This document shows, in pieces, positions 6,974 through 14,153 of a stretch of DNA of 14,814 bases. A program made the translations under genes and the position numbers. Source of the stretch: Sphingomonas sp. UBA4766 (GTDB taxonomy: Bacteria; Pseudomonadota; Alphaproteobacteria; Sphingomonadales; Sphingomonadaceae); contig DHHS01000056.1 in assembly GCA_002403415.1 (NCBI GenBank), positions 1 through 14,814 of the forward strand, given 5' to 3'. Every line of letters begins with the position of its first letter. The first letter of the stretch is position 1. The notes beneath the pieces are model-generated. The model had not been told where the DNA came from. It made no database searches and saw only the letters and a list, made by a program, of their open reading frames with translations.

Positions 6974-7834
6974 ATGTCCACGACCTACACCCTAGACACC
7001 GCCACCAGCCGCGCGACGCCAACGCCTGCGCCAATGAAGCGGCTGACCGTGCCCGCAATCCGCGCACGCAAAGGCGGCGATCCGCTGGTGATGCTCACCG
7101 CCTACACCGTGCGGATGGCGCAATTGCTCGACCCGCACTGCGATCTCTTGCTGGTTGGGGATAGCCTGGGGCAGGTGATTTACGGCTTGCCCTCAACCAT
7201 CCCGGTCACGCTGGAAATGATGGCGGCGCATGGTGCGGCGGTGGTGCGCGGCAGCTATCACGCGGTGGTTGTCATCGACATGCCCTTTGGTAGCTATGAA
7301 TCCTCGCCTGAACAGGCGTTTGCGAGTGCGTCCTATCTGCTGAAGGAAACAGGCGCCGCCGCCGTTAAGCTGGAGGGCGGGGAGGTTATGGCCCCAACGG
7401 TGCGCTTTCTGGTCGAGCGCGGCATCCCGGTGATGGGGCATGTCGGGTTGACGCCGCAGGCGGTCAATACGCTGGGCGGTTATGGCGCGCGCGGGCGGAG
7501 CCAGGCGGAGGCCGCCAAGATCCTCGACGATGCGCGCGCGATCGACCGCGCAGGGGCCTTTGGCATGGTGATCGAGGGCGTGGTTGAACCAATCGCGATC
7601 GAGGCAACACGCAGTGTCGATTGCGTGACGATCGGCATTGGCGCGTCGGCGCAGTGTGACGGGCAAGTGCTGGTGATTGACGATATGCTCGGCATGTTTG
7701 ATCGCACGCCGCGCTTTGTGAAACGCTTTGATGATCTGGCTGGCCGCATTTCCGCCGCGGTTAAGGCCTATGCGCAGGACGTGCGGGGCCGGACCTTTCC
7801 CGGACCGGAACAGACCTATGCACCGAAGGATTGA
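6974..7834 (+). CDS. panB: 3-methyl-2-oxobutanoate hydroxymethyltransferase
   Basis: A 286-residue PanB, the first committed enzyme of pantothenate synthesis. It transfers a hydroxymethyl group from 5,10-methylenetetrahydrofolate to alpha-ketoisovalerate to give ketopantoate. Family features seen are LVMLTAYTVRMAQLLD, LLVGDSLGQVIYG with the metal-binding Asp, VVIDMPFGSY with the second Asp, AAVKLEGG with the catalytic-loop Lys, PVMGHVGLTPQ, and MVIEGV with the Glu taken as the general base. The start MSTTYTLDT was chosen because related proteins in sphingomonads begin this way; the ribosome site is weak. No panC or panE is nearby. It stands 64 bp before the yfgM-like gene and is divergent from the membrane-protein/XRE unit. 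Confidence 0.95.
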   Translation: MSTTYTLDTATSRATPTPAPMKRLTVPAIRARKGGDPLVMLTAYTVRMAQLLDPHCDLLLVGDSLGQVIYGLPSTIPVTLEMMAAHGAAVVRGSYHAVVVIDMPFGSYESSPEQAFASASYLLKETGAAAVKLEGGEVMAPTVRFLVERGIPVMGHVGLTPQAVNTLGGYGARGRSQAEAAKILDDARAIDRAGAFGMVIEGVVEPIAIEATRSVDCVTIGIGASAQCDGQVLVIDDMLGMFDRTPRFVKRFDDLAGRISAAVKAYAQDVRGRTFPGPEQTYAPKD

Positions 7835-7840
7835 TACACT

Positions 7841-7868
7841 TTGCCTTCCCTGTGCGCGCCGCTAAGGT
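7841..7868 (+). promoter_or_regulatory. Possible promoter of the yfgM-bamB-der operon
   Basis: TTGCCT (7841-7846) is followed 14 bp later by GCTAAGGT (7861-7868). This loosely resembles the TTGAC...GCTA type promoters described for alphaproteobacteria such as Caulobacter. It lies about 30 bp before the gene start, in the only gap before the operon. The match is imperfect. Confidence 0.3.
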
Positions 7869-7888
7869 CTGCGCCGTTCAAATTCCAT

Positions 7889-7892
7889 GGAG
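7889..7892 (+). promoter_or_regulatory. Ribosome site that favours a TTG start
   Basis: GGAG lies six nt before TTG 7899. An ATG at 7887 in the same frame overlaps this GGAG and has no site of its own, so TTG is the better start for the yfgM-like gene. Confidence 0.55.
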
Positions 7893-7898
7893 TCCGTC

Positions 7899-8597
7899 TT
7901 GGCCGTTACGCCACAACCCAATGAAGCTTTCCTGCGCGAAGTCGATGAAGAGCTGCGCCGCGATTCCGCCGTGCAATTCTGGAACCGCTATGGCCGCTTG
8001 CTCATCGGCGCGGTGGTCGCGGGATTGGTGGCGTTTGGCGGTTACCTGTTGTGGCAAAACTGGCGCGAGCAACAGGCGGGCGCTATCGGCACCAAGCTTA
8101 CCAAGGTTTACGAACAACTGGGCAAGGGCGATGTGAAGGGCGCGACCGCGCCGCTTGCCGAAATCGCTGCGACCTCGAACGAGGGCTATGCAGTTAGCGC
8201 GCGCTTCATCCAGGCGGATATCGCGCTCCAGAAGAACGACCTGAAAGGCGCTGCCAAGATTTTCGGCGCGATCGCCGCCGATGGCGGGGTGTCGCCCGCC
8301 TTTCGCAATCTGGCGCTGATTCGTCAGACCAATGCCGAACTCGACACGCTGGCGCCGCAGGCGGTGATCGACCGGCTCAAATCGCTTGCGGTCAAGGACA
8401 GCCCCTGGCTGGGGAGCGCGGGTGAGCTTGTCGCGGTCGCGCACCTTCAGGCTGGACACAAGGCGGCGGCGGCAAAGATTTATGGCTTGATGGCCGCCGA
8501 TGAAGCGATCCCCGAAACGCTGCGCAGCCGCGCGGTGCAGATGGCGGGAACGCTGGGGATCGACGCCATCAAGGACAATGGGGACACACAGCGGTAA
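7899..8597 (+). CDS. YfgM-like TPR protein, inner-membrane anchored
   Basis: A 232-residue protein with a short cytoplasmic N-terminus (NEAFLREVDEELRRD, about 8-22), one membrane helix (LLIGAVVAGLVAFGGYLLW, about 34-52) and a periplasmic helical repeat domain of TPR type. The order matches YfgM (DUF2133 in older lists), which in E. coli associates with PpiD near the Sec translocon and sits upstream of bamB. Position directly before bamB and der supports the call. I prefer the TTG start at 7899 over the ATG at 7887 because of the GGAG site and because relatives begin with MALTP-like residues; the difference is four residues. The TAA stop shares one base with the bamB ATG. Confidence 0.85.
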   Translation: MAVTPQPNEAFLREVDEELRRDSAVQFWNRYGRLLIGAVVAGLVAFGGYLLWQNWREQQAGAIGTKLTKVYEQLGKGDVKGATAPLAEIAATSNEGYAVSARFIQADIALQKNDLKGAAKIFGAIAADGGVSPAFRNLALIRQTNAELDTLAPQAVIDRLKSLAVKDSPWLGSAGELVAVAHLQAGHKAAAAKIYGLMAADEAIPETLRSRAVQMAGTLGIDAIKDNGDTQR

Positions 8598-9916
8598 TGA
8601 ACAACAAGGTAAAGCTGGCAGCGACGCTTGCCGTGCTGATGGCATTGGGCGGGTGCGGGGCATTTAAGGGCCAGAAGAAGACACCGACCCTGGGCAACCG
8701 CGTGCCGATATTGGTGTCGGAAAATGGCGCGGAGGCCGATCCCGCGCTGGCCGATGTGGAAGTATTGCTGCCGCCACCTGCCACCCTTGGTCCCTGGCCG
8801 CAGCCGGGCAGCGATCCCTCCAAGTCGGTTGGCCATCGCACGTTGGGGGCAGCGCCGACCAAGTTGTGGAGCGCCCGGATCAAAGGCGGCACGCCCAAGT
8901 TGCGGCTGGGCGCGGCGCCAGTGGTCGCGGACGGTAAGCTGTTTGTCGTCGACACCAATGCGATGGTCACTGCCTTTGCCGCCGATACGGGCCGCAAGCT
9001 TTGGTCTGCGCCGACCTGGGCCGACAAGAAGAATCGCGAGGCGCGCTTTGGTGGCGGGGTCAGCTATGACGGTGGCGTCTTGTTCGCGACCAATGGCCTG
9101 GGCGATATTGTCGCGATGTCGCCAAGCGACGGCGCGATCAAGTGGCGTGCCCATCCCGGCGGGCCGCTGCGCGGGGCGCCGACCGCAGCCAATGGCGCGC
9201 TTTATATGCTCAGCCAGGACAATCAGCTCTTCGCGATTTCTCAGGCGGACGGATCTGTCCAATGGTCGGCGTCAGGGGAATTGGAATCGCAAGGCGTGTT
9301 TGGCGTTGCCGCTCCCGCCGCGTCGCGTGGCACGATTGTTGCGGGTTTTTCCTCAGGTGAGTTGAACGCCTATCGCTATGAAAATGGTCGGACTTTGTGG
9401 TCGGACACGCTCTCGCGCACCAGCATTACGACATCGGTGTCAAGCATCACCGATATCGACGCCTCCCCTGTCATCGACCGCGACCGCGTTTATGCGATTG
9501 GCGAAGGCGGGCGGATGGTGGCGTTGGAGCTGACCACCGGCAAGCGCTTGTGGGAGCTTAACATTGCGGGAATTTCGACACCATGGATCGCGGGCGAATG
9601 GCTGTTCGTGTCCACAGACGATGGCCGCATGATCTGCTTGTCGCGCGCCAATGGCCGCATCCGCTGGATCGTCGATATTGGCGGGTTCAAGAACCGCAAG
9701 AAACGGACAAGCCCCATTTACTGGTCCGGCCCGGTGCTGGCGAGCGGGCGATTGATCGTGGTCAATTCGCTCGGCCGGATTGCCTCGGTCAAGGCGGACA
9801 CGGGTGAAGTGGGCACGGTCATCAAGGGCTCGGGGCCCTTTGCCTTGCCGCCGGTCATCGCCAACAATGTGCTGTATGTGCTCGACCAAAAGGGACAGAT
9901 TACAGCGTATCGCTGA
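8597..9916 (+). CDS. bamB: Outer membrane protein assembly factor BamB, lipoprotein
   Basis: A 439-residue beta-propeller lipoprotein of the BAM complex, which inserts beta-barrels into the outer membrane. The signal peptide ends in a lipobox LGGC with the lipidated cysteine at residue 20, followed by Gly-Ala. Repeated PQQ-type blades are visible as AFAADTGRKLW, AMSPSDGAIKW, AISQADGSVQW, YRYENGRTLW, ALELTTGKRLW and CLSRANGRIRW, and the last blade ends in YVLDQKGQITAYR. A proline-rich linker between the lipobox and the propeller is normal for alphaproteobacteria. The ATG overlaps the yfgM-like stop by one base (TAATG), so translation is probably coupled. It lies 40 bp before der. Confidence 0.93.
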   Translation: MNNKVKLAATLAVLMALGGCGAFKGQKKTPTLGNRVPILVSENGAEADPALADVEVLLPPPATLGPWPQPGSDPSKSVGHRTLGAAPTKLWSARIKGGTPKLRLGAAPVVADGKLFVVDTNAMVTAFAADTGRKLWSAPTWADKKNREARFGGGVSYDGGVLFATNGLGDIVAMSPSDGAIKWRAHPGGPLRGAPTAANGALYMLSQDNQLFAISQADGSVQWSASGELESQGVFGVAAPAASRGTIVAGFSSGELNAYRYENGRTLWSDTLSRTSITTSVSSITDIDASPVIDRDRVYAIGEGGRMVALELTTGKRLWELNIAGISTPWIAGEWLFVSTDDGRMICLSRANGRIRWIVDIGGFKNRKKRTSPIYWSGPVLASGRLIVVNSLGRIASVKADTGEVGTVIKGSGPFALPPVIANNVLYVLDQKGQITAYR

Positions 9917-9956
9917 TCCGCTGGCGCTGGCGCAGCGTTCGGCTTAGGGGAGGGCG

Positions 9957-11321
9957 ATGGCAAAGCTTCCCGTAGTTGCAATTATCGGCCGCCCGAATGT
10001 CGGCAAATCGACGCTGTTCAACCGGCTGGTCGGCAAAAAGCTGGCGCTGGTCGATGATCGGCCGGGCGTCACCCGCGACCGGCGCGAGGGCGATGCGACG
10101 CTGATCGGCCTGGATTTCCGCGTCGTCGATACTGCAGGCTATGAGGATGAGGACGCGCAAACGCTGCCCGGTCGGATGCGTCAACAGACCGAGGCGGCGC
10201 TGAAAATGGCCGATGTCGCGCTGTTCATGATCGACGCGCGCGCGGGACTTGTCCCCCTGGATGAGGAGATTGCCCGCTGGCTGCGCGGATCGACCACGCC
10301 GGTCGTGCTGGTTGCGAACAAGGCAGAAGGACGTGCGGGCGAGGCGGGCGTGCTCGATTCGCTATCGCTCGGTTTTGGCGATCCGGTGCAATTGTCAGCC
10401 GAACATGGCGAGGGCATGGGTGATTTGTTCGAAGCGCTCTTCCCCCATCTCGATGGCAAGGTGGAGGAGGCCGAGCCGATCGACCTTGACGATCCCGCAG
10501 CGCCGCTGAAGCTTGCGATTGTTGGGCGGCCAAATGCGGGTAAATCAACGCTCGTCAACCGGATTTTGGGCGAGGACCGGATGATCACCGGGCCCGAAGC
10601 AGGAATCACCCGCGATTCGATCGCGATCGATTGGGAATGGGAAGACCCGCGCGCGGGACTGCGCAAGGTCCGGTTGATCGATACAGCAGGCATGCGCAAG
10701 CGCGCCAATGTGCAGGACAAACTGGAAAAGCTCTCGGTTGCCGACGCGCTCCACGCGATTGATTTTGCCGAAGTGGTGGTCCTGTTGCTCGACGCGACGC
10801 GCGGGTTGGAAGTGCAGGATTTGAAGATCGCCGACCGCGTTCTGCAAGAGGGGCGGGCGCTGGTGATCGCGCTCAACAAGTGGGATGTCGCCGAGGACGC
10901 TTCGAAGCTGTTCAACGGCGTGCGGGCAGCACTTGACGAGGGTTTGGCGCAGGTGCGCGGCGTGCCGCTACTGACCGTGTCGGCGGTAACCGGCAAAGGG
11001 ATTGACCAGCTTTTGGCGGCTGCATTTGAGGTGCGCGAGGCTTGGTCGCGGCGCGTGTCCACCGGCGAGCTTAACCGCTGGTTCGAGCGCGCGATCGAGG
11101 CGAATCCGCCGCCCGCGCCCGGCGGTAAGCGCATCAAGCTGCGTTATATGACGCAAGCCAAGACGCGGCCGCCGGGCTTTATCCTGTTCGGCACGCGCGT
11201 CGATCAGTTGCCCGACAGCTATCAGCGCTATCTGGTGAACGGGATTCGTCGCGATCTGGGTTTTGGTGCAGTGCCGGTACGGCTGACATTACGGGCGCCG
11301 AAGAACCCATTTGGATCATGA
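9957..11321 (+). CDS. der: Ribosome assembly GTPase Der (EngA)
   Basis: A 454-residue protein with two tandem GTPase domains and a KH-like C-terminal domain, the layout unique to Der. Domain 1: GRPNVGKS (11-18), DTAG (58-61) and NKAE (121-124). Domain 2: GRPNAGKS (190-197), DTAG (242-245) and NKWD (307-310). The C-terminal third carries KLRYMTQAKTRPPGFILFG (394-412), typical of the KH part. Der acts in 50S subunit maturation. NKAE in the first domain is a normal variant of the NKxD motif in this family. An AGGGGAGGG ribosome site precedes the ATG. It follows bamB as in many proteobacteria, and its stop overlaps the tusA-like start as ATGA. Confidence 0.97.
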   Translation: MAKLPVVAIIGRPNVGKSTLFNRLVGKKLALVDDRPGVTRDRREGDATLIGLDFRVVDTAGYEDEDAQTLPGRMRQQTEAALKMADVALFMIDARAGLVPLDEEIARWLRGSTTPVVLVANKAEGRAGEAGVLDSLSLGFGDPVQLSAEHGEGMGDLFEALFPHLDGKVEEAEPIDLDDPAAPLKLAIVGRPNAGKSTLVNRILGEDRMITGPEAGITRDSIAIDWEWEDPRAGLRKVRLIDTAGMRKRANVQDKLEKLSVADALHAIDFAEVVVLLLDATRGLEVQDLKIADRVLQEGRALVIALNKWDVAEDASKLFNGVRAALDEGLAQVRGVPLLTVSAVTGKGIDQLLAAAFEVREAWSRRVSTGELNRWFERAIEANPPPAPGGKRIKLRYMTQAKTRPPGFILFGTRVDQLPDSYQRYLVNGIRRDLGFGAVPVRLTLRAPKNPFGS

Positions 11322-11563
11322 TGACCAAGATCGACGCGCGCGGCCTGCGTTGCCCCTGGCCGGCAATCCGGCTGGCGCGGGCGCTTCGCGGTGGTGCCCA
11401 GGTGGTTGAGATATGCGCCGACGATCCAGCGGCACCCGCGGAACTTGCACGGGTGGCTGCAGCGGCCGGTGCCGATATGGTGTTGATCCACAATGATTCT
11501 GAACCAAGCTTTCGGATTGAAAGCCGCCCCGTTGTCAACCGCTCGTTTACTCCCTTCGCGTAA
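11318..11563 (+). CDS. TusA-like sulfurtransferase (SirA/TusA/YeeD family)
   Basis: An 81-residue single-domain protein with the TusA-type motif DARGLRCPWPAIRLARAL, in which Cys12 of the CPxP motif carries the persulfide. Such proteins relay sulfur, for example to tRNA thiouridine synthesis or molybdenum-cofactor maturation; the partner here is not known. The first ATG overlaps the der stop by four bases and a second ATG follows at once, so either start works with coupling. The C-terminal ADMVLIHNDSEPSFRIE region also fits the family. No tusBCD genes are nearby. The protein may have a role distinct from E. coli TusA. Confidence 0.87.
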   Translation: MMTKIDARGLRCPWPAIRLARALRGGAQVVEICADDPAAPAELARVAAAAGADMVLIHNDSEPSFRIESRPVVNRSFTPFA

Positions 11564-11579
11564 TGAAACTTGGGTAGCG

Positions 11580-11599
11580 ATTGTCACCCGGGTGGCAAT
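11580..11599. promoter_or_regulatory. 20-bp palindrome upstream of the HPt gene
   Basis: ATTGTCACCCGGGTGGCAAT is its own reverse complement except for one T/G pair (11584 and 11595). It has no central spacer, which suits a dimeric regulator better than a hairpin. It lies 16-35 bp before the HPt GTG, between the tusA-like stop and the HPt ribosome site. The binding protein is unknown. Confidence 0.45.
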
Positions 11600-11614
11600 G
11601 AAAGGGACAAGCGA

Positions 11615-12040
11615 GTGGCTTACGAGCGCAGCAAGTTGGTCGATTGGGACGCTTTTGCGACCGCGCGGACGCAGCTCGGCGGCGGATTCGTGCGGATTTT
11701 GGGTTATTTTCAGGAAGACGGCACCAAATCCGTCGATGCGATCGAAACTGCCATGCGGGCCAAGAATGCGGCGGCCTTGGTCATTCCCGCTCACACTTTG
11801 AAGGGGGAGGCGCGGCAATTTGGTGCCGAGCCGCTCGCTGAGGCCGCAGAAACGATCGAGATGATCGCGCGCAAATGCGTCGAAACCCACGATTCGCCCG
11901 ATGAGGCATTGGCGACCGTGGTTGGCCTGCGCGAGTTGTTCAATGACACATTGGTCTTGTTGCTGCGCGAGGCGAATCCGCTGGTCGAGCGCCGCCCCGG
12001 CTTTGGTCGCCGCGCGGTCGGCGGCTTTGGTCAGGGCTGA
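11615..12040 (+). CDS. Free-standing HPt (histidine phosphotransfer) domain protein
   Basis: A 141-residue all-helical protein with the HPt phosphorylation motif AHTLKGEARQFG, phosphoacceptor His60, in the usual H-x-LKG form. HPt proteins carry a phosphoryl group between the receiver of a hybrid kinase and a response regulator. No kinase or regulator gene lies in the window, so partners must be elsewhere. The GTG at 11615 is chosen because GGGA lies seven nt upstream; an upstream frame extension (start near 11570) has no such support. The C-terminal tail is rich in Arg and Gly (RRPGFGRRAVGG). The gene is 51 bp after the tusA-like gene and converges with bfr. It is too short to be a kinase. 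Confidence 0.83.
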   Translation: MAYERSKLVDWDAFATARTQLGGGFVRILGYFQEDGTKSVDAIETAMRAKNAAALVIPAHTLKGEARQFGAEPLAEAAETIEMIARKCVETHDSPDEALATVVGLRELFNDTLVLLLREANPLVERRPGFGRRAVGGFGQG

Positions 12041-12042
12041 GC

Positions 12043-12065
12043 CCGAGGGCTCGGTTATCCCTCGG
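12043..12065. terminator. Hairpin between convergent HPt and bfr genes
   Basis: CCGAGGG (12043-12049) and CCCTCGG (12059-12065) form a 7-bp GC-rich stem with a nine-nt loop that contains the bfr stop codon. No clear U-run follows on either strand, so it is a weak intrinsic terminator, possibly bidirectional. A competing stem, GAGCC/GGCTC around 12039-12052, overlaps it. Confidence 0.45.
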
Positions 12066-12534
12066 CGGCTTGGCTGTTGAGCTGGATGTAATTGCCGATT
12101 CCCATCCGTTCGATCATTTCGAACTGGGTTTCGATCATGTCGACATGCTCTTCCTCGTTGCTGAGGATCGCTGCGAACAGATCGCGGCTGACATAGTCGC
12201 GCACGCTTTCGCAATGCTCAATCGCATCGCGCAACACTTCAATTGCCTCATGCTCCAGCGCCAGATCGGCCTTTAGCACCTCCTCCACCGTCTCGCCGAT
12301 GCGCAGGCGACCCAGAAGTTGAAAATTGGGTAACCCTTCGAGAAACAGGATCCGCTCGGCCAGCTTGTCGGCGTGCTGCATTTCTTCGATCGATTCATGG
12401 CGTTCATGAGCGGCCAGTTTGCGCACGCCCCAATTGTCGAGCATCCGGTAATGGAGCCAATATTGATTGACCGCCGTCAGCTCATTCTTGAGCACGAGAT
12501 TGAGGAAATCGAGAACCTTGGCATCGCCCTTCAT
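12055..12534 (-). CDS. bfr: Bacterioferritin
   Basis: A 159-residue ferritin-like protein, the standard length. All ferroxidase ligands are present: Glu18, Glu51, His54, Glu94, Glu127 and His130. Met52, the haem ligand between subunits, is also present. It should form a 24-mer that stores iron as ferric mineral. The ATG at 12534 has GGGAG six nt upstream; a TTG 15 nt further upstream is rejected. Related proteins begin MKGDAKVLDFLN, as here. It follows bfd by 58 bp on the same strand, so storage and release functions are adjacent. A GCGGC/GCCGC hairpin spans the bfd stop but lacks a T-run, so read-through from bfd is likely. Confidence 0.96.
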   Translation of the reverse strand: MKGDAKVLDFLNLVLKNELTAVNQYWLHYRMLDNWGVRKLAAHERHESIEEMQHADKLAERILFLEGLPNFQLLGRLRIGETVEEVLKADLALEHEAIEVLRDAIEHCESVRDYVSRDLFAAILSNEEEHVDMIETQFEMIERMGIGNYIQLNSQAAEG

Positions 12535-12592
12535 CACATGCTCCCGCAACGGACCGGAAATGCAGTCCTGATCGCGGGAACAGGGTGCGGCG

Positions 12593-12766
12593 TCAAGCCG
12601 CGACGCGCGCTTGAGTCAAAATAGCTTGCGCTGTGGGCAAGCATTGCCCGCATTTCGCGCGGCACCCAAGCGCGCGATAGGTGGCGCAGGCACTGACCGT
12701 GTTGTCACGCTGTGCCGCCTCGCGCAATTGCTTTTCCCGGATGTTGTTGCAGACGCAAATAACCAT
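12593..12766 (-). CDS. bfd: Bacterioferritin-associated ferredoxin
   Basis: A 57-residue [2Fe-2S] protein that starts MVICVCNNIREKQLREAA. The cluster ligands expected from Bfd are Cys4, Cys6, Cys39 and Cys42 (C-x-C near the start and C-x2-C in KCGQC). Two further cysteines, Cys27 and Cys35, are not part of the E. coli ligand set. Bfd binds bacterioferritin and passes electrons to its haem so that iron is released when the cell is starved. GGAG lies ten nt before the ATG. Two Fur-like boxes sit 34-74 bp upstream, which fits the known induction of bfd by low iron. Confidence 0.94.
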   Translation of the reverse strand: MVICVCNNIREKQLREAAQRDNTVSACATYRALGCRAKCGQCLPTAQAILTQARVAA

Positions 12767-12787
12767 GGGTGTGACGCTCCATGGCCG

Positions 12788-12815
12788 ACAATAGGCTAAT
12801 GCGAGTGATTCGCAA
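12788..12815 (-). promoter_or_regulatory. Candidate bfd promoter
   Basis: On the minus strand, TTGCGA (12815-12810) and TATTGT (12793-12788) are 16 bp apart and match the -35 and -10 consensus at four of six bases each. The -35 lies inside the first Fur-like box, so a repressor bound there would block it. Confidence 0.35.
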
Positions 12816-12840
12816 GCTATTATTGCGAGTGCATCGCAAT
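12800..12840. promoter_or_regulatory. Two tandem Fur-like boxes upstream of bfd
   Basis: TGCGAGTGATTCGCAA (12800-12815) and TGCGAGTGCATCGCAA (12824-12839) are near-identical imperfect palindromes of the 7-1-7 form, 24 bp apart centre to centre. The TGCGA/TCGCA form resembles iron-responsive Fur sites of sphingomonads rather than the AT-rich E. coli box. The second reaches the stop codon of the DUF418 gene. The assignment rests on shape and on the bfd context. Confidence 0.6.
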
Positions 12841-14093
12841 TAACGTCGCATCGGCTGCAACGACCCGCGCGCCAGGCTGCGCCATAGCCACTCAAACGGG
12901 CCATAGCGGAAGTGGGCAAGCCACGGCTTTGACCACAACAGGATCAGCGCCCATATTGCGACCACGACCAGATACAGCTCGGCGCGGCTCAGATAGCCAT
13001 AGAATCCAGAACCATAGCCATTGAAAAAGGTCGTACACAAAATCGTCGTCATCAGATAATTGGTGAACGCCATCCGCCCTGCCGCCGCCAGCCGGTCGGT
13101 GAGCCATCCGCGCATCCGGGCCAGCAGGATGATAAGGCTGGCCCAACCGATAATCATCAGCGGACGAACCGGCGTGGCGAGCAGCAAGACGCCCAGTGAA
13201 ACCGCAAATGCGCTAAACCCCGCGCTCGCAACGAACCACCCAATCGCGGCATAAGCGGGAATGCCGATGCAAAAACCGATCATCAGCCATCGGCGATAGC
13301 GTGCCGCCGGCCACGCCCCGCGCAACATCCCGCTTTTGAAAAGCGCCATGCCAAGCAGCATATAGGCGAGCGTTTCCATGCCGACGCCAAATAATGCGCC
13401 AAGCACCGGCGTCGCGCCGTCCTCTGCACGCTTGGCAAGCGCATCGGTAAAGCTGCCGCGATAGGCCGCCAGCTCGCTTGCGATTTCCTTGGGTGCGGGT
13501 TTGCCAAAGCTGTTCTCGAAACCCTGCCGCGTCTCAATCGCTTCGGCGGTTGCGTTCGGTCGGCTTGCGTCTGCCGCGTTCATCGCGACCGCGACGGGCA
13601 GGCCGGCCAGCAGCAAGGTTTGCGCGGCGATCAGCGTGGTCGCCAATTTCACCAAGGCGGTGATCCCCCACGCGCGAAACCGGAACAGGATCATACCGAT
13701 CAGCGCATAATGGTTCAAAATATCGCCCCACCAGAACAGGTAGAGGTGCAACAGCCCAAACACCAACAACCAACCCATCCGTGCATAATGCACGCGCGCC
13801 GCGCTCAACCCCTGCGCCTCGGCACGTTCGATCACCAGCAATGCCGACGCGCCGAACAAGAAGGAGAACAGCCCCCGCATCTTGCCATCGAACAGGACAA
13901 AGTTGACGAGATAGGCGATCAGATCGATTCCGGCGTCCCCGCCATAGGCGCGCGGGTTGAAATAGGCAGCCTCTGGCATACCAAAGGCGACGATGTTCAT
14001 CGTCAGAATGCCCATCACCGCCACCCCGCGCACGATGTCGAGCGTGGCGATGCGGTCGCTTGGCGGGATGGCAGGCTGATCCATTGTCGTCAT
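12840..14093 (-). CDS. DUF418 membrane protein (YeiB-like)
   Basis: A 417-residue multi-pass membrane protein. The N-terminus has the family's LDIVRGVAVMGILTMNI (about 18-34), followed by GLFSFLFGASALL, GWLLVFGLLHLYLFWWGDIL and a long soluble loop at about 175-240. The DUF418 domain fills the C-terminal part, with GRMAFTNYLMTTIL and an ending FRYGPFEWLWRSL typical of the family. YeiB-like proteins are related to acyltransferase-3 membrane folds and are suspected to move or modify envelope components, but no reaction is established. The ATG follows GGGGGA by six nt. A promoter-like pair in the 56-bp gap upstream suggests it can be transcribed on its own. The gene is 73 bp before bfd. Confidence 0.9.
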   Translation of the reverse strand: MTTMDQPAIPPSDRIATLDIVRGVAVMGILTMNIVAFGMPEAAYFNPRAYGGDAGIDLIAYLVNFVLFDGKMRGLFSFLFGASALLVIERAEAQGLSAARVHYARMGWLLVFGLLHLYLFWWGDILNHYALIGMILFRFRAWGITALVKLATTLIAAQTLLLAGLPVAVAMNAADASRPNATAEAIETRQGFENSFGKPAPKEIASELAAYRGSFTDALAKRAEDGATPVLGALFGVGMETLAYMLLGMALFKSGMLRGAWPAARYRRWLMIGFCIGIPAYAAIGWFVASAGFSAFAVSLGVLLLATPVRPLMIIGWASLIILLARMRGWLTDRLAAAGRMAFTNYLMTTILCTTFFNGYGSGFYGYLSRAELYLVVVAIWALILLWSKPWLAHFRYGPFEWLWRSLARGSLQPMRR

Positions 14094-14124
14094 GCAGCGT
14101 CCCCCCGGCGCTCTTTGACGTGTA

Positions 14125-14153
14125 TTGCTAGGGGACTACACGCCGGCCGTCAA
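14125..14153 (-). promoter_or_regulatory. Candidate promoter of the DUF418 gene
   Basis: TTGACG (14153-14148, minus strand) is a five-of-six -35 match that overlaps the DUF3052 stop codon. TAGCAA (14130-14125) follows after 17 bp as a weak -10. A 6-bp inverted repeat, CGTGTA/TACACG (14119-14124 and 14137-14142), frames the -10. Confidence 0.35.

Noticed and set aside
7887..7898. ATG 7887 as the yfgM-like start
   Set aside because: It overlaps the GGAG that serves TTG 7899 and has no ribosome site of its own; the four extra residues do not resemble relatives. Not fully excluded.
10181..11137. A 318-codon open frame antisense to der
   Set aside because: It is the mirror of a well-conserved GTPase gene; its Ser/Arg/Pro-rich translation shows no domain and is what GC-rich codon bias produces on the opposite strand.
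12587..12601. GCGGC/GCCGC hairpin at the end of bfd as a terminator
   Set aside because: The 5-bp stem has no T-run after it on the minus strand; it is a chance-level hairpin in GC-rich DNA and bfr follows closely.
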